Below, piece by piece: positions 20,921 through 29,862 of a stretch of DNA of 38,964 bases; position 1 is the first letter of the stretch; every line of letters begins with the position of its first letter. Source of the DNA: Polaromonas sp. Lineage in GTDB: Bacteria > Pseudomonadota > Gammaproteobacteria > Burkholderiales > Burkholderiaceae_C. The notes below the pieces were generated by a model. It saw only the letters and a program-made list of their open reading frames with translations, did not search any database and was not told where the DNA came from. Location of the stretch: positions 1 to 38,964 of the forward strand of contig JAQGMZ010000168.1 in assembly GCA_028292045.1 (NCBI GenBank), in the 5' to 3' direction. A program made the translations under genes and the position numbers.

Positions 20921-21184
20921 CTCGCAAGCGCTGGCCAACTTGACCGGCAGCCGCTGGGAAATCATCATGCGGCGGCGGACCCCCGGGCCTTGCAGGCGCA
21001 GGCCCTGCAAATCGTTAGTCATTTGCCGCACGCCGGGATGCAGCCTGGCATGGCTCGATCCGGCAAAGCCGTCTTGCGCCTGGGCGGGGCTGGCAGGCTG
21101 TTGAAATAAATATATTCCCGGAAAAATTTATTCATTCGCCCCAATGGGCCATCCGCTGGCATCATGCGCCTCAGGAGACAAGCC

Positions 21185-22345
21185 ATGACCGTGATCACCA
21201 CTATCGAAGACCTGCGCGTGCTGGCGCAAAAACGCGTGCCGCGCATGTTCTACGACTATGCCGACTCCGGTTCGTGGACCGAGGGCACCTACCGCGCCAA
21301 CGAAGCCGATTTTCACAAGATCAAGCTGCGCCAGCGCGTGGCGGTGAACATGGAAAACCGCAGCACGGCCACGTCAATGGTTGGCGTGGCCGTGAAGATG
21401 CCGGTGGCGATCGCGCCGGTGGGACTGACCGGCATGCAGCATGCCGACGGCGAGATCAAGGCGGCCCGGGCGGCCGAGAAGTTCGGCATTCCGTTCATTC
21501 TCTCGACCATGAGCATCTGCTCCATCGAGGACATTGCCGCCCACACCCAGCGCCCCTTCTGGTTCCAGCTCTACATGATGCGCGACCGCGAGGCCATGGC
21601 CGCGATGATCGAGCGCACCCGCAAGGCCGGCTGCAATGCGCTGGTGCTGACGCTGGACCTGCAGGTCATCGGCCAGCGCCACAAGGACTTGAAAAACGGC
21701 CTGACCGCCCCGCCCCGGCCGACGCTGGCCAACATCGTCAACCTGATGACCAAGCCGCGCTGGTGCCTGGGCATGGCCAGCACGCGCCGCCGCACCTTCG
21801 GCAACCTGGTCGGCCATGTCAAGGGCGTGAGCGACATGAATTCGCTGTCGGCCTGGACCAACGAGCAGTTCGACCCGCGCCTGTCCTGGGCGGACGTGGC
21901 CTGGGTCAAGGAAAAATGGGGCGGCAAGCTGATCCTCAAGGGCATCCAGGATGTGGAAGACGCGCGGCTGGCGGTGCAAAGCGGCGCCGACGCCATCGTG
22001 GTCAGCAACCACGGCGGCCGTCAGCTCGACGGCGCGCCGTCCAGCATCTCGGCCCTGCCGGAAATCGTCGAAGCGGTCGGCTCCGAGATTGAAGTGTGGA
22101 TGGACGGCGGCATCCGTTCCGGCCAGGATGTGCTGAAAGCCTGGGCGCTGGGCGCGCGCGGCACCCTGATCGGCCGCGCCATGGTCTACGGCCTGGGCGC
22201 CATGGGCGAAGCCGGCGTGACCAAGGCCCTGCAGATCATTCACAAGGAACTCGACATCACCATGGCGTTTTGCGGCCGCACCGACATCAACACCGTGGAC
22301 AAAAGCATCTTGCTGCCAGGCAGCTTCGATTTCAGGAACGCCTGA
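21185..22345 (+). CDS. lldD: FMN-dependent alpha-hydroxy-acid dehydrogenase, L-lactate dehydrogenase (LldD) type
   Basis: RVPRMFYDYADSGSWTEGTYRAN, VVSNHGGRQLDGAPSSISALPEIV, VWMDGGIRSGQDVLKAWALGARGTLIGRAMVYGLGAMGE. Confidence 0.92.
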   Translation: MTVITTIEDLRVLAQKRVPRMFYDYADSGSWTEGTYRANEADFHKIKLRQRVAVNMENRSTATSMVGVAVKMPVAIAPVGLTGMQHADGEIKAARAAEKFGIPFILSTMSICSIEDIAAHTQRPFWFQLYMMRDREAMAAMIERTRKAGCNALVLTLDLQVIGQRHKDLKNGLTAPPRPTLANIVNLMTKPRWCLGMASTRRRTFGNLVGHVKGVSDMNSLSAWTNEQFDPRLSWADVAWVKEKWGGKLILKGIQDVEDARLAVQSGADAIVVSNHGGRQLDGAPSSISALPEIVEAVGSEIEVWMDGGIRSGQDVLKAWALGARGTLIGRAMVYGLGAMGEAGVTKALQIIHKELDITMAFCGRTDINTVDKSILLPGSFDFRNA

Positions 22346-22542
22346 GCGGCCACCAAGCCAAAGCCGCGTCAGCCTGGCGCAAAAAATTGACCCCGCTCAA
22401 AAGCGCGCGGCACGCAAGTGTTGAACATGCGCTTTCCCAATGGGTGGCATGGCGCAGGTCAGGCAGGGTTTCCAGCAGGGTAAATCTCGACAGCTCCAGC
22501 CTAAGCTGGATCAAAGGCAGCCCTAAAGAAAAGTCTGAACAA

Positions 22543-22577
22543 CTCAAAGCCAGGCGTGCTCCTGGCTTGAGATTTTT
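22543..22577 (+). terminator. Terminator-like hairpin about 200 nt downstream of lldD
   Basis: CTCAAAGCCAGG-CGTGCT-CCTGGCTTGAG (single bulged A) followed by ATTTTTC. Confidence 0.6.
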
Positions 22578-22794
22578 CAGAAGATGCCATCGGTTTTCAA
22601 TTCAGGCTTTTCAGGGCCAGCCTCCACAGGCCGAGTGACGCATGACGCACTTATCCAAGGGCTGCAATGCAGTGAGCCTGTAGAAACTTTTAAACTCCAA
22701 GACGCTTTCCTTGCCCACTGCCCTTCTTCCCGCATGGGCTGCTTTTCATTTTTCTTCTCACGAAAGCCGCGGCCCCCGTTGGCCCACATTGCCT

Positions 22795-24273
22795 ATGTTC
22801 CTACAGACTTTGAAACTGGACTGGTTGTCCAATGTGCACCGTGATGCGCTGGCCGGCCTGGTGGTCGCGCTGGCCCTCATCCCCGAGGCGAGTGCCTTTT
22901 CCATCATTGCCGGCGTTGACCCCAAGGTGGGCCTGTACGCATCGTTCAGCATCTGCGTCATCACCGCCTTCGCAGGCGGCCGCCCGGGCATGATTTCGGC
23001 CGCCACTGGCGCGATGGCGCTGGTGATGGTCACGCTGGTCAAGGACCACGGCCTGCAGTATTTGCTGGCCGCCACCGTGTTGACCGGCGTGCTGCAGATA
23101 CTCGCCGGGGCCTTCAAGCTGGGCGCGTTGATGCGGTTCGTCTCGCGCTCGGTGGTCACCGGCTTTGTCAATGCGCTGGCCATTTTGATCTTCATGGCGC
23201 AGTTGCCCGAACTGACTGGTGTGGGCTGGGTGGTGTACGCCATGACGGCAGCGGGATTGGCCATCATTTATGGCTTTCCCTACCTGACCAAGGCCGTGCC
23301 CTCGCCCCTGGTCACCATCGTTGTGTTGACGGCGGTGGCCATGGCGCTCAAACTGGACATTCGCACTGTGGGCGACATGGGGGAGTTGCCCGGCAGCCTG
23401 CCGGTGTTCCTGCTGCCCGATGTGCCCTTGAACCTTGAAACGCTCAAGATCATTTTCCCGTACGCACTGACTTTGGCGGCGGTGGGTTTGCTGGAGTCGA
23501 TGATGACGGCGTCCATCGTGGATGAACTGACCGGTACGCCAAGCAACAAGAATCGCGAATGCATGGGCCAGGGCGTGGCCAACATCGCCACCGGATTCAT
23601 CGGCGGCATGGCGGGCTGCGCGATGATCGGCCAGTCGGTGATCAATGTGAAGTCAGGCGGACGCGGGCGGCTGTCCACGTTATTGGCGGGCGTGTTCTTG
23701 TTGTTGATGGTGGTGTTTCTGGGTCGCTGGGTTGGCCAGATCCCCATGGCGGCGCTGGTGGCCGTCATGATCATGGTGTCCATCGGCACTTTCCGCTGGG
23801 ACTCGTTGATCGCGCTGCGCGCGCATCCCCCCAGCTCATCGGTCGTGATGGTCGCCACCGTGCTGGTGACCGTGTTCACCCATGACCTGGCCAAAGGCGT
23901 GCTGGTGGGCGTGCTGCTGTCGGCCCTCTTTTTTGCGCACAAGGTCGGCCGTATCGTCCGGGTGCATCCAAGCCGCGAAGACGAAGGCGCCCTGCATGTG
24001 TACTCGGTGATGGGGCAGGTGTTCTTTGCCTCGTCCGATTCGTTCCTGGCCGCGTTTGACTTCAAGGAGTCTGCGGGCAAAGTCCGTATCGATGTGAGCC
24101 GCGCCCATTTCTGGGACATCACCGCCGTGAGCGCCCTGGACAAGGTGGTGCTTAAATTTCGCCGCGAAGGCGCGAAGGTGGAAGTGGTGGGCCTGAACGA
24201 AGCCAGCGCAACGTTGGTCGATCGTTTCGCTGTGCACGACAAGCCCGGCGCAGCGGAGCAGTTCGTTCACTGA
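22795..24273 (+). CDS. SulP family anion transporter with C-terminal STAS domain
   Basis: [67 protein letters not shown] segment [23 protein letters not shown]. Start at ATG 22795. Confidence 0.94.
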   Translation: MFLQTLKLDWLSNVHRDALAGLVVALALIPEASAFSIIAGVDPKVGLYASFSICVITAFAGGRPGMISAATGAMALVMVTLVKDHGLQYLLAATVLTGVLQILAGAFKLGALMRFVSRSVVTGFVNALAILIFMAQLPELTGVGWVVYAMTAAGLAIIYGFPYLTKAVPSPLVTIVVLTAVAMALKLDIRTVGDMGELPGSLPVFLLPDVPLNLETLKIIFPYALTLAAVGLLESMMTASIVDELTGTPSNKNRECMGQGVANIATGFIGGMAGCAMIGQSVINVKSGGRGRLSTLLAGVFLLLMVVFLGRWVGQIPMAALVAVMIMVSIGTFRWDSLIALRAHPPSSSVVMVATVLVTVFTHDLAKGVLVGVLLSALFFAHKVGRIVRVHPSREDEGALHVYSVMGQVFFASSDSFLAAFDFKESAGKVRIDVSRAHFWDITAVSALDKVVLKFRREGAKVEVVGLNEASATLVDRFAVHDKPGAAEQFVH

Positions 24274-24524
24274 TTTTTCACCTCCTGCGGGCGACCGTCA
24301 ACGAACAGGGTTTGTGCCTGGCCAGCTGATCCTGAAGCGCACCACGACTACGCTGCTGTGGCTGCGCAAATCGCTCGCGCTGGTTATGCGTTGAGCGCTT
24401 TCGGCCAGGCCCTGCTTTTTGTACGCGTGCGCGTCGGCTAAAATGGCTGCGGGTGCCATCGTCAAATCCCGCGACGGGGCAGGTTCATGCGCTGGTCGGG
24501 CCGCCACGCAGACCGAGGACGACC

Positions 24525-25796
24525 ATGAATTCATCTCCCGACCAGGCCATCCAATGGATTGCCGCAGGCATCTTTGCTATTGCGCTTGTGCACACCTTCA
24601 CGGCCAAGCAGTTCGAGCGGCTCTCGCACCGCTTTCCCCGCCATGCCGGCTTGTTCCATCTTCTGGGCGAGGTCGAGGTGGTGTTCGGTTTCTGGGCCAT
24701 CGTGCTGGTGATGGCCATGGCGCTGGTGGCCGGCGGCAGCGCCGCACTGAGCTACGCTGAAACGCGCAACTACACCGAACCGCTGTTTGTTTTCGTCGTG
24801 ATGGTGGTGGCCGCTTCCCGGCCCATTCTTCAAACCGTCCTGGGCGCGGTGGACCGGATGGCCCGAATGCTGCCCATGCCTGCCGCGCTCGCAACCGCCT
24901 GGCTCGGCTTGGCGGCCGTGCCGCTGCTGGGCTCGTTGATCACCGAGCCGGCGGCCATGACCATCGCCGCGCTCTTGCTGGCGCCGCACATCTTCAGGGC
25001 CGGCATTCCCGAGGGCGTCAAGTACCTGGCGCTCGGCGTGCTTTTTGTCAACGTGTCGATTGGCGGCACGCTGACATCTTATGCGGCGCCCCCGGTGCTG
25101 ATGGTGGCGGCGACCTGGCAATGGGACAGCGCCTTCATGCTGGCCCAGTTTGGCTGGAAGGCGGCCATAGCCGTGCTGATCAATGCCTCGGCAGCAACTT
25201 TTGTCCTTCGCAAGCATTTGCTGGCTGCGCCTGCCGTGCCGCCCGACGAGGAAACCGCCCAGCCCGTGCCCGTCCCGGTGGTGCTGGTGCACGTGCTGCT
25301 GCTGGCGGGCGTGGTCGTGTTTGCCCATCACCCGGTGGTTTTTCTCGGGTTGTTCCTGATGTTTCTGGGCTTTTCCCAGGCCTACGAGCGCCATCAAAGC
25401 CCGCTCATCCTCAAGGAAGCCTTGCTGGTCGGGTTTTTCCTGGCCGGTCTGGTGGTCTTGGGCGGCTTGCAGCGGTGGTGGCTCGAGCCCATCGTGAGCA
25501 GCTTGGCGCCAGTGGCGCTTTTCTTCAGCGCCCTGGGCTTGACGGCCATCACCGACAACGCCGCGCTGACCTACCTCGGCTCGCTGATTCCGGGCATGTC
25601 CGATGCGTCCAAATACATGCTGGTGGCCGGCGCCGTGGCGGGCGGCGGCCTGACGGTAATTGCCAACGCTCCGAACCCGGCAGGCGTAGCCCTGCTCAAG
25701 CGCGGCTTTGCCGATGAAACCATTGGCGCGGGCGGCCTGCTGCTGGGCGCGCTGGGGCCGACGGCGGTGGCCGCGGCTGCTTTTATGCTGCTTTGA
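24525..25796 (+). CDS. Putative Na+/H+ antiporter family membrane protein
   Basis: About 12 hydrophobic segments; LGLTAITDNAALTYLGSLIPGMSDASKYMLVAGAVAGGGLTVIANAPNPAG. Start at ATG 24525 (MNSSPDQAIQW). Confidence 0.8.
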   Translation: MNSSPDQAIQWIAAGIFAIALVHTFTAKQFERLSHRFPRHAGLFHLLGEVEVVFGFWAIVLVMAMALVAGGSAALSYAETRNYTEPLFVFVVMVVAASRPILQTVLGAVDRMARMLPMPAALATAWLGLAAVPLLGSLITEPAAMTIAALLLAPHIFRAGIPEGVKYLALGVLFVNVSIGGTLTSYAAPPVLMVAATWQWDSAFMLAQFGWKAAIAVLINASAATFVLRKHLLAAPAVPPDEETAQPVPVPVVLVHVLLLAGVVVFAHHPVVFLGLFLMFLGFSQAYERHQSPLILKEALLVGFFLAGLVVLGGLQRWWLEPIVSSLAPVALFFSALGLTAITDNAALTYLGSLIPGMSDASKYMLVAGAVAGGGLTVIANAPNPAGVALLKRGFADETIGAGGLLLGALGPTAVAAAAFMLL

Positions 25797-25806
25797 CAAT
25801 ACCCCC

Positions 25807-26097
25807 CTACCCAGGGCGCTTTCCCCTGCTTTCCCACGCATTTATTCCTGTGCAGCAGCACTGGTGCCGCGCCATCCACAGGTTTGACAGCGCAAACAGC
25901 GTTTTGAACTGCAGCCTGTTTTGCTTGAGTCCCCGGTAGCGCACGCGCGCAAATCCGAACTGGCGCCTGAGCACGCGCAACGGTTGCTCGACCCTGGCCC
26001 GGGTGCTGGCCTTGCGCCTCTTAACTTTGTTCATGGGTGCATCAAATGGACAATTTGCCTTGTCCAGCTTTTTGCGCTTGCCCGGGCCCATGGCCAC
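25807..26097 (-). pseudogene. IS5-family-type transposase, C-terminal remnant
   Basis: VAMGPGKRKKLDKAN...RRKASTRARVEQPLRVLRRQFGFARVRYRGLKQNRLQFKTLFALSNLWMAR matches the family's C-terminal block; no catalytic N-terminal part is present. Confidence 0.85.
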
Positions 26098-26106
26098 TGA
26101 GTTTTC

Positions 26107-26928
26107 TCAGCGCTTGAGAAAGTCCAGCAAGTCGCGCGTGACCCGCTCTTTTTCGGTCACCAGCAAGCCATGCGGCGCGCCTTCGTATTCCAGCAGGACA
26201 GACCCGGCAATGCCCTGGGCGGCGGCCCGGCCGGAAGCGTCGATGGGAACCGTCTTGTCACTGGTGCCGTGAATGATCAGCGTCGGCACCCGGAAAGCCG
26301 GCAAATCGGGGCGGAAGTCGGTCGTGGCAAACGCCGCGGCGCAGGCCAGCGTGGCCTTCAGGCTGGCCTGCATGGCAGTCTGGCGCGACCACTCGATGAC
26401 TTCCTCGCTGACCGGGCTGGAAATCATGCCGACCCCATAGAAAGCCTCGAAAAACTTGGCGAAAAACTCGGCGCGGTCTTCTTGCATGCCCTGCGTCATC
26501 TTGTCGAACACGTCCTTGGCCGTGCCCTGCGGGTTGTCGTCGGTTTTCAGCATGAACGGCACCACCGAGGAAACCAGCACGGCCTTGGACACTGACTTGC
26601 CGCCGTGGCGCGACATGTAGCGCGCCACCTCGCCGCCGCCCATGGAAAACCCCGCCAGCACGGCATTTTGCGCGCCGGTCTGCTCGATCACGGCGGCCAG
26701 GTCGTCGGCCAGCGTGTCGTAGTCGTAGCCGATCCAGGGCTGGGAAGAACGGCCAAAGCCGCGCCGGTCGTAGGAAATGGCGCGGTAACCGGCCTCGGCC
26801 AAGGCCATGGCCTGGTCGTCCCAGCTATCGGCCGACAAAGGCCAGCCGTGCAGCATGATGACGGGCTGGCCGCTGCCCCAGTCCTTGACGTACAGGCGGG
26901 TGTTGTCGGCGGTGGTGACGGTGTTCAT
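26107..26928 (-). CDS. Alpha/beta hydrolase, non-heme chloroperoxidase/arylesterase type
   Basis: VIMLHGWPLSADSWDDQ, RRGFGRSSQPW, VLAGFSMGGGEVARY (nucleophile elbow), LIIHGTSDKTVPID, GAPHGLLVTEKERV. Confidence 0.93.
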   Translation of the reverse strand: MNTVTTADNTRLYVKDWGSGQPVIMLHGWPLSADSWDDQAMALAEAGYRAISYDRRGFGRSSQPWIGYDYDTLADDLAAVIEQTGAQNAVLAGFSMGGGEVARYMSRHGGKSVSKAVLVSSVVPFMLKTDDNPQGTAKDVFDKMTQGMQEDRAEFFAKFFEAFYGVGMISSPVSEEVIEWSRQTAMQASLKATLACAAAFATTDFRPDLPAFRVPTLIIHGTSDKTVPIDASGRAAAQGIAGSVLLEYEGAPHGLLVTEKERVTRDLLDFLKR

Positions 26929-27069
26929 GGGGCGCGCTTCCTGAAATGGGTTGGACCTGCATTGTTGAAGTGGTCGCCTGTCCGGCTTGTCGGGGAAAGA
27001 GGCGGGACCTTGTCAGCCCCGTCCTGCGCTTGCGGTGCCGTCCGGCGAACTGGCGGCACAATCTGGCCT

Positions 27070-28362
27070 GTGACGCCCCAATCAGACCCCGCTTTCCCCG
27101 CCAGCGCCCTGCCCCGGCGCATTGCCCACCTGGACATGGATGCATTTTTTGCATCGGTCGAGCTGCTGCGCTACCCGCAGCTCAAGGGCCTGCCGGTGGT
27201 GATCGGCGGCGGGCGCCGGCGAGTGGACGAGGCGCTGCTGGCCGGCCATGGCGAGCGGGAACTGCGCTTCATCCCGGTGGAAGAATTTCCGCTGCTCAGG
27301 GACTATGTGGGCCGGGGCGTCATCACCACCGCCACCTACGCGGCGCGGCAGTTCGGCGTGGGGTCGGCCATGGGCATGATGAAGGCCGCAAGACTGTGCC
27401 CGCAGGCGATTGTGCTGCCGGTGGATTTCGACGAGATTCGCCGCTTCTCGCGGCTGTTCAAAGCCACGATCGCCGAGGTCGCGCCCCTGGTGCAGGACCG
27501 GGGCATCGACGAGGTGTACATCGACTTCACCGACGTGCCCGGCGGCCAGCGGGAAGGCGGCCGGGCGCTGGCCCGGCTGATCCAGCGGGCTATTTTTGAG
27601 AAAACCGGCCTGACCTGCTCGATAGGCGTGGCCCCCAACAAGCTGCTGGCCAAGATGGCGAGCGAATTCGACAAGCCCAACGGCATTTCCGTTGTCCAGG
27701 CGTCCGAACTGCAAGGCCGCGTCTGGCCCCTGCCGGTGCGCAAGATCAACGGCATAGGCCCGAAGGCCGGCGACAAGCTGGCCGGGCTGGGCATCCAGAC
27801 GATTGGCGAACTGGCCGCGCAGGACAGGCAGCAGCTGATCAGCCAGTTCGGCAAGTCCAGCGGCGCCTGGATGCATGAGGTGGCCTGGGGCCGCGACGAC
27901 AGCCCGGTGATGCTGGAGAGCGAACCCGTGAGCATGAGCCGCGAAACCACGTTTGAACGCGACCTGCATGCGGTGCGGGACAAGGCCGAGCTTGGCCGCA
28001 TTTTTACCCGGCTGTGCGAACAGGTGGCGGCTGACCTGCAGCGAAAAGGCTATGTCGCCAAGACCATCGGCATCAAGCTGCGCTACGAAGACTTCAAAAT
28101 TGCAACGCGCGACCAGACCCTGGAAACCCACACGGCCGATGCCCTGCGCATACGCAAGGTGGCCGGCCAGTGCCTGAAACGCGTTTCGCTGGCGCAACGG
28201 CTGCGCCTGCTGGGCGTACGTGCCGGAACGCTGGTGCGGATCGGGGAAGCAGGCGTTGATGCGCCAAAAAAGTTTTCTGCGGCGTCCGGAAAAGCTATTG
28301 CCGCTGCAGAAAACCCAGCCAGCTATCCACTTTTCCAGGACGGCTTCCTGCAGGGTTTTTGA
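27070..28362 (+). CDS. dinB: DNA polymerase IV (Y family), GTG start
   Basis: RRIAHLDMDAFFASVELLRYPQLKGLPVVIGGG, DRGIDEVYIDFTD, GLTCSIGVAPNKLLAKMASEFDKPNG, KINGIGPKAGDKLAGLGI. Confidence 0.95.
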   Translation: MTPQSDPAFPASALPRRIAHLDMDAFFASVELLRYPQLKGLPVVIGGGRRRVDEALLAGHGERELRFIPVEEFPLLRDYVGRGVITTATYAARQFGVGSAMGMMKAARLCPQAIVLPVDFDEIRRFSRLFKATIAEVAPLVQDRGIDEVYIDFTDVPGGQREGGRALARLIQRAIFEKTGLTCSIGVAPNKLLAKMASEFDKPNGISVVQASELQGRVWPLPVRKINGIGPKAGDKLAGLGIQTIGELAAQDRQQLISQFGKSSGAWMHEVAWGRDDSPVMLESEPVSMSRETTFERDLHAVRDKAELGRIFTRLCEQVAADLQRKGYVAKTIGIKLRYEDFKIATRDQTLETHTADALRIRKVAGQCLKRVSLAQRLRLLGVRAGTLVRIGEAGVDAPKKFSAASGKAIAAAENPASYPLFQDGFLQGF

Positions 28363-28422
28363 CCTGCCCCGTGAAGCGCCGGCCGTGCTTGTGAGGCCTG
28401 CAAGGCAAAAACTGGCTTGCAC

Positions 28423-28472
28423 AAAAAAATCCCCGATGCGCCCACCCAACAAGGGCAGGCGCAACGGGGATT
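28423..28472 (-). terminator. Rho-independent terminator of the Gly-rich protein gene
   Basis: Minus strand AATCCCCGT-TGCGCC...GGCGCA-TCGGGGATT followed by TTTTTT; two stacked stems with one internal mismatch. Confidence 0.8.
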
Positions 28473-28497
28473 CATGCGCTTTTCAAGCAGCTGGAAT

Positions 28498-28959
28498 TCA
28501 GTTCCGGTCGGCCCGGGCCTGGCGCGTGGTGCCCATGCCTGACGTGCCCATGGAACCCGAGCCGCCGCCAGTGGTGCTGGCGCTGCTGCCGCCGCTGGTC
28601 ATGCCCGAACCGGAGCCTGAACCCGTGGCCGTGCTGCCAGTGCCTGAGGTACCCGTTGCACCTGTCGTGCCAGTCATGCCTGACGTGCCCGTTGAACCCG
28701 ACGTTCCGGTCGTGCCCGTTGAGCCCGTTGTGCCCGTTGAGCCGGTGGTGCCGCCGGCAGCTGGCGAAGCGCCGGTGCCGGTGGTGCTGCCGGCAGCGCT
28801 GCTGGCACCCGGATTTGTGGCCGACTGGCCCCGGCCGCCGCTGTCGGTCGAAGTACCGCTGCCTGACGTGCCGGCGCCGGTTTGCGCATAGGCCAGTCCG
28901 AGACTGCCTGCCATGGCGGCCACGGTCAGGGCAGAGGCGATGGTTTTGAATGCTTTCAT
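28498..28959 (-). CDS. Secreted Gly/Thr/Ser-rich low-complexity protein with a Gly-X-Y tract
   Basis: Signal peptide MKAFKTIASALTVAAMAGSLGLAYAQ; tract GTTGSTGTTGSTGTTGTSGSTGTSGMTGTTGATGTSGTG; own terminator; SD-like AAGGAG near the start. Confidence 0.75.
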   Translation of the reverse strand: MKAFKTIASALTVAAMAGSLGLAYAQTGAGTSGSGTSTDSGGRGQSATNPGASSAAGSTTGTGASPAAGGTTGSTGTTGSTGTTGTSGSTGTSGMTGTTGATGTSGTGSTATGSGSGSGMTSGGSSASTTGGGSGSMGTSGMGTTRQARADRN

Positions 28960-29157
28960 GATGTGTCTCCTTGAATTTCAGCCCCGCGGGGCGAACAGAT
29001 GAACGATCCAAGCCAGCAACTTGCCAGCTGAAGTCAAATCTATGTCGCAAATAATCTCTACAGGTCGGTATCTTGCTGAACCGCCTGTAGGACAGGAATG
29101 GTTACAAATTGCATGGCTGTGGCGGGCGGCAAGCCCGGGAATCCGGGCGACGACCCC

Positions 29158-29390
29158 ATGAAAACCGATTCCCCCTTTCCCTGGCGACAGCAGGCGCCGC
29201 GCCGCTTGGCCTGCCGGCCCAGAGCGGCAAACTGCTGCTGACCGGCGGCGTCAGCACCATTGAAGACGCGCGGCCGGCGGCGGACTCACGCCCTGGGCGG
29301 TGATGGGCAGCAATGCCGCCGAAAGCGAAACCGGCGTTTCGGCCTATTGCACGAAAGCGGGCAGCCAGGCCATTGGCCGCGCGTTTACGC
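29158..29390 (+). pseudogene. Frameshifted, truncated DUF3034-like gene remnant
   Basis: Frame 0: RFPLSLATAGAAPLGLPAQSGKLLLTGGVSTIED. Then frame 2: AGGGLTPWAVMGSNAAESETGVSAYCTKAGS. Together they approximate the family N-terminus, then lose similarity. Confidence 0.6.
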
Positions 29391-29519
29391 AGCGGACCAA
29401 ATCAAGGCGCCTGCCGCCGCGCATGCAGGTAAACAACCACCGGAAACAAAAAACGGAAAACCAAGCGTTGACAAAACCTTTCGTGAAACTTACCGTGAAA
29501 GCCACGCACGAAAGCATCC

Positions 29520-29831
29520 ATGCGGCCAACATCCAAACCCCTGAAACGAAAGCCCTGGGACCGCGTCACGCTGGCGCAGTTCCAGCGCATCCATCACTGG
29601 CGCAAGGCGCAGCGCGCCACCCATCCCGTGGAAAGCTGGGCCTGGGAAGCCATGCTCACGCTGTGGATGATGGGATGGGTGGGCTGGATACCCGCTTACG
29701 AAGCGGAGGCCTACTGGGCATTTCCGCTGTGCATCATCGGGATTTTGTCACCGCGCCTGTATGTCTACTGGCGCAGCCAGGCGCATGCAGCAGAGCTGCT
29801 GCGGTGCGAATGGCTCGACTTGCTGGATTGA
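29520..29831 (+). CDS. Small hypothetical membrane protein (103 aa)
   Basis: Trp-rich, basic N-terminus then two hydrophobic segments (AMLTLWMMGWVGWIPAY, YWAFPLCIIGILSPRLYVYW). TTGACA at 29468-29473 as candidate -35. Confidence 0.65.
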   Translation: MRPTSKPLKRKPWDRVTLAQFQRIHHWRKAQRATHPVESWAWEAMLTLWMMGWVGWIPAYEAEAYWAFPLCIIGILSPRLYVYWRSQAHAAELLRCEWLDLLD

Positions 29832-29862
29832 TGGCGGGCCACCGGTCCATGCCCGCCTTTGT

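Noticed and set aside
24531-25841. 436-aa minus-strand ORF antisense to the antiporter
   Set aside because: His/Gln/Arg-rich shadow composition typical of antisense to membrane-protein genes.
27082-28464. 460-aa minus-strand ORF antisense to dinB
   Set aside because: Antisense shadow; dinB motifs are unambiguous.
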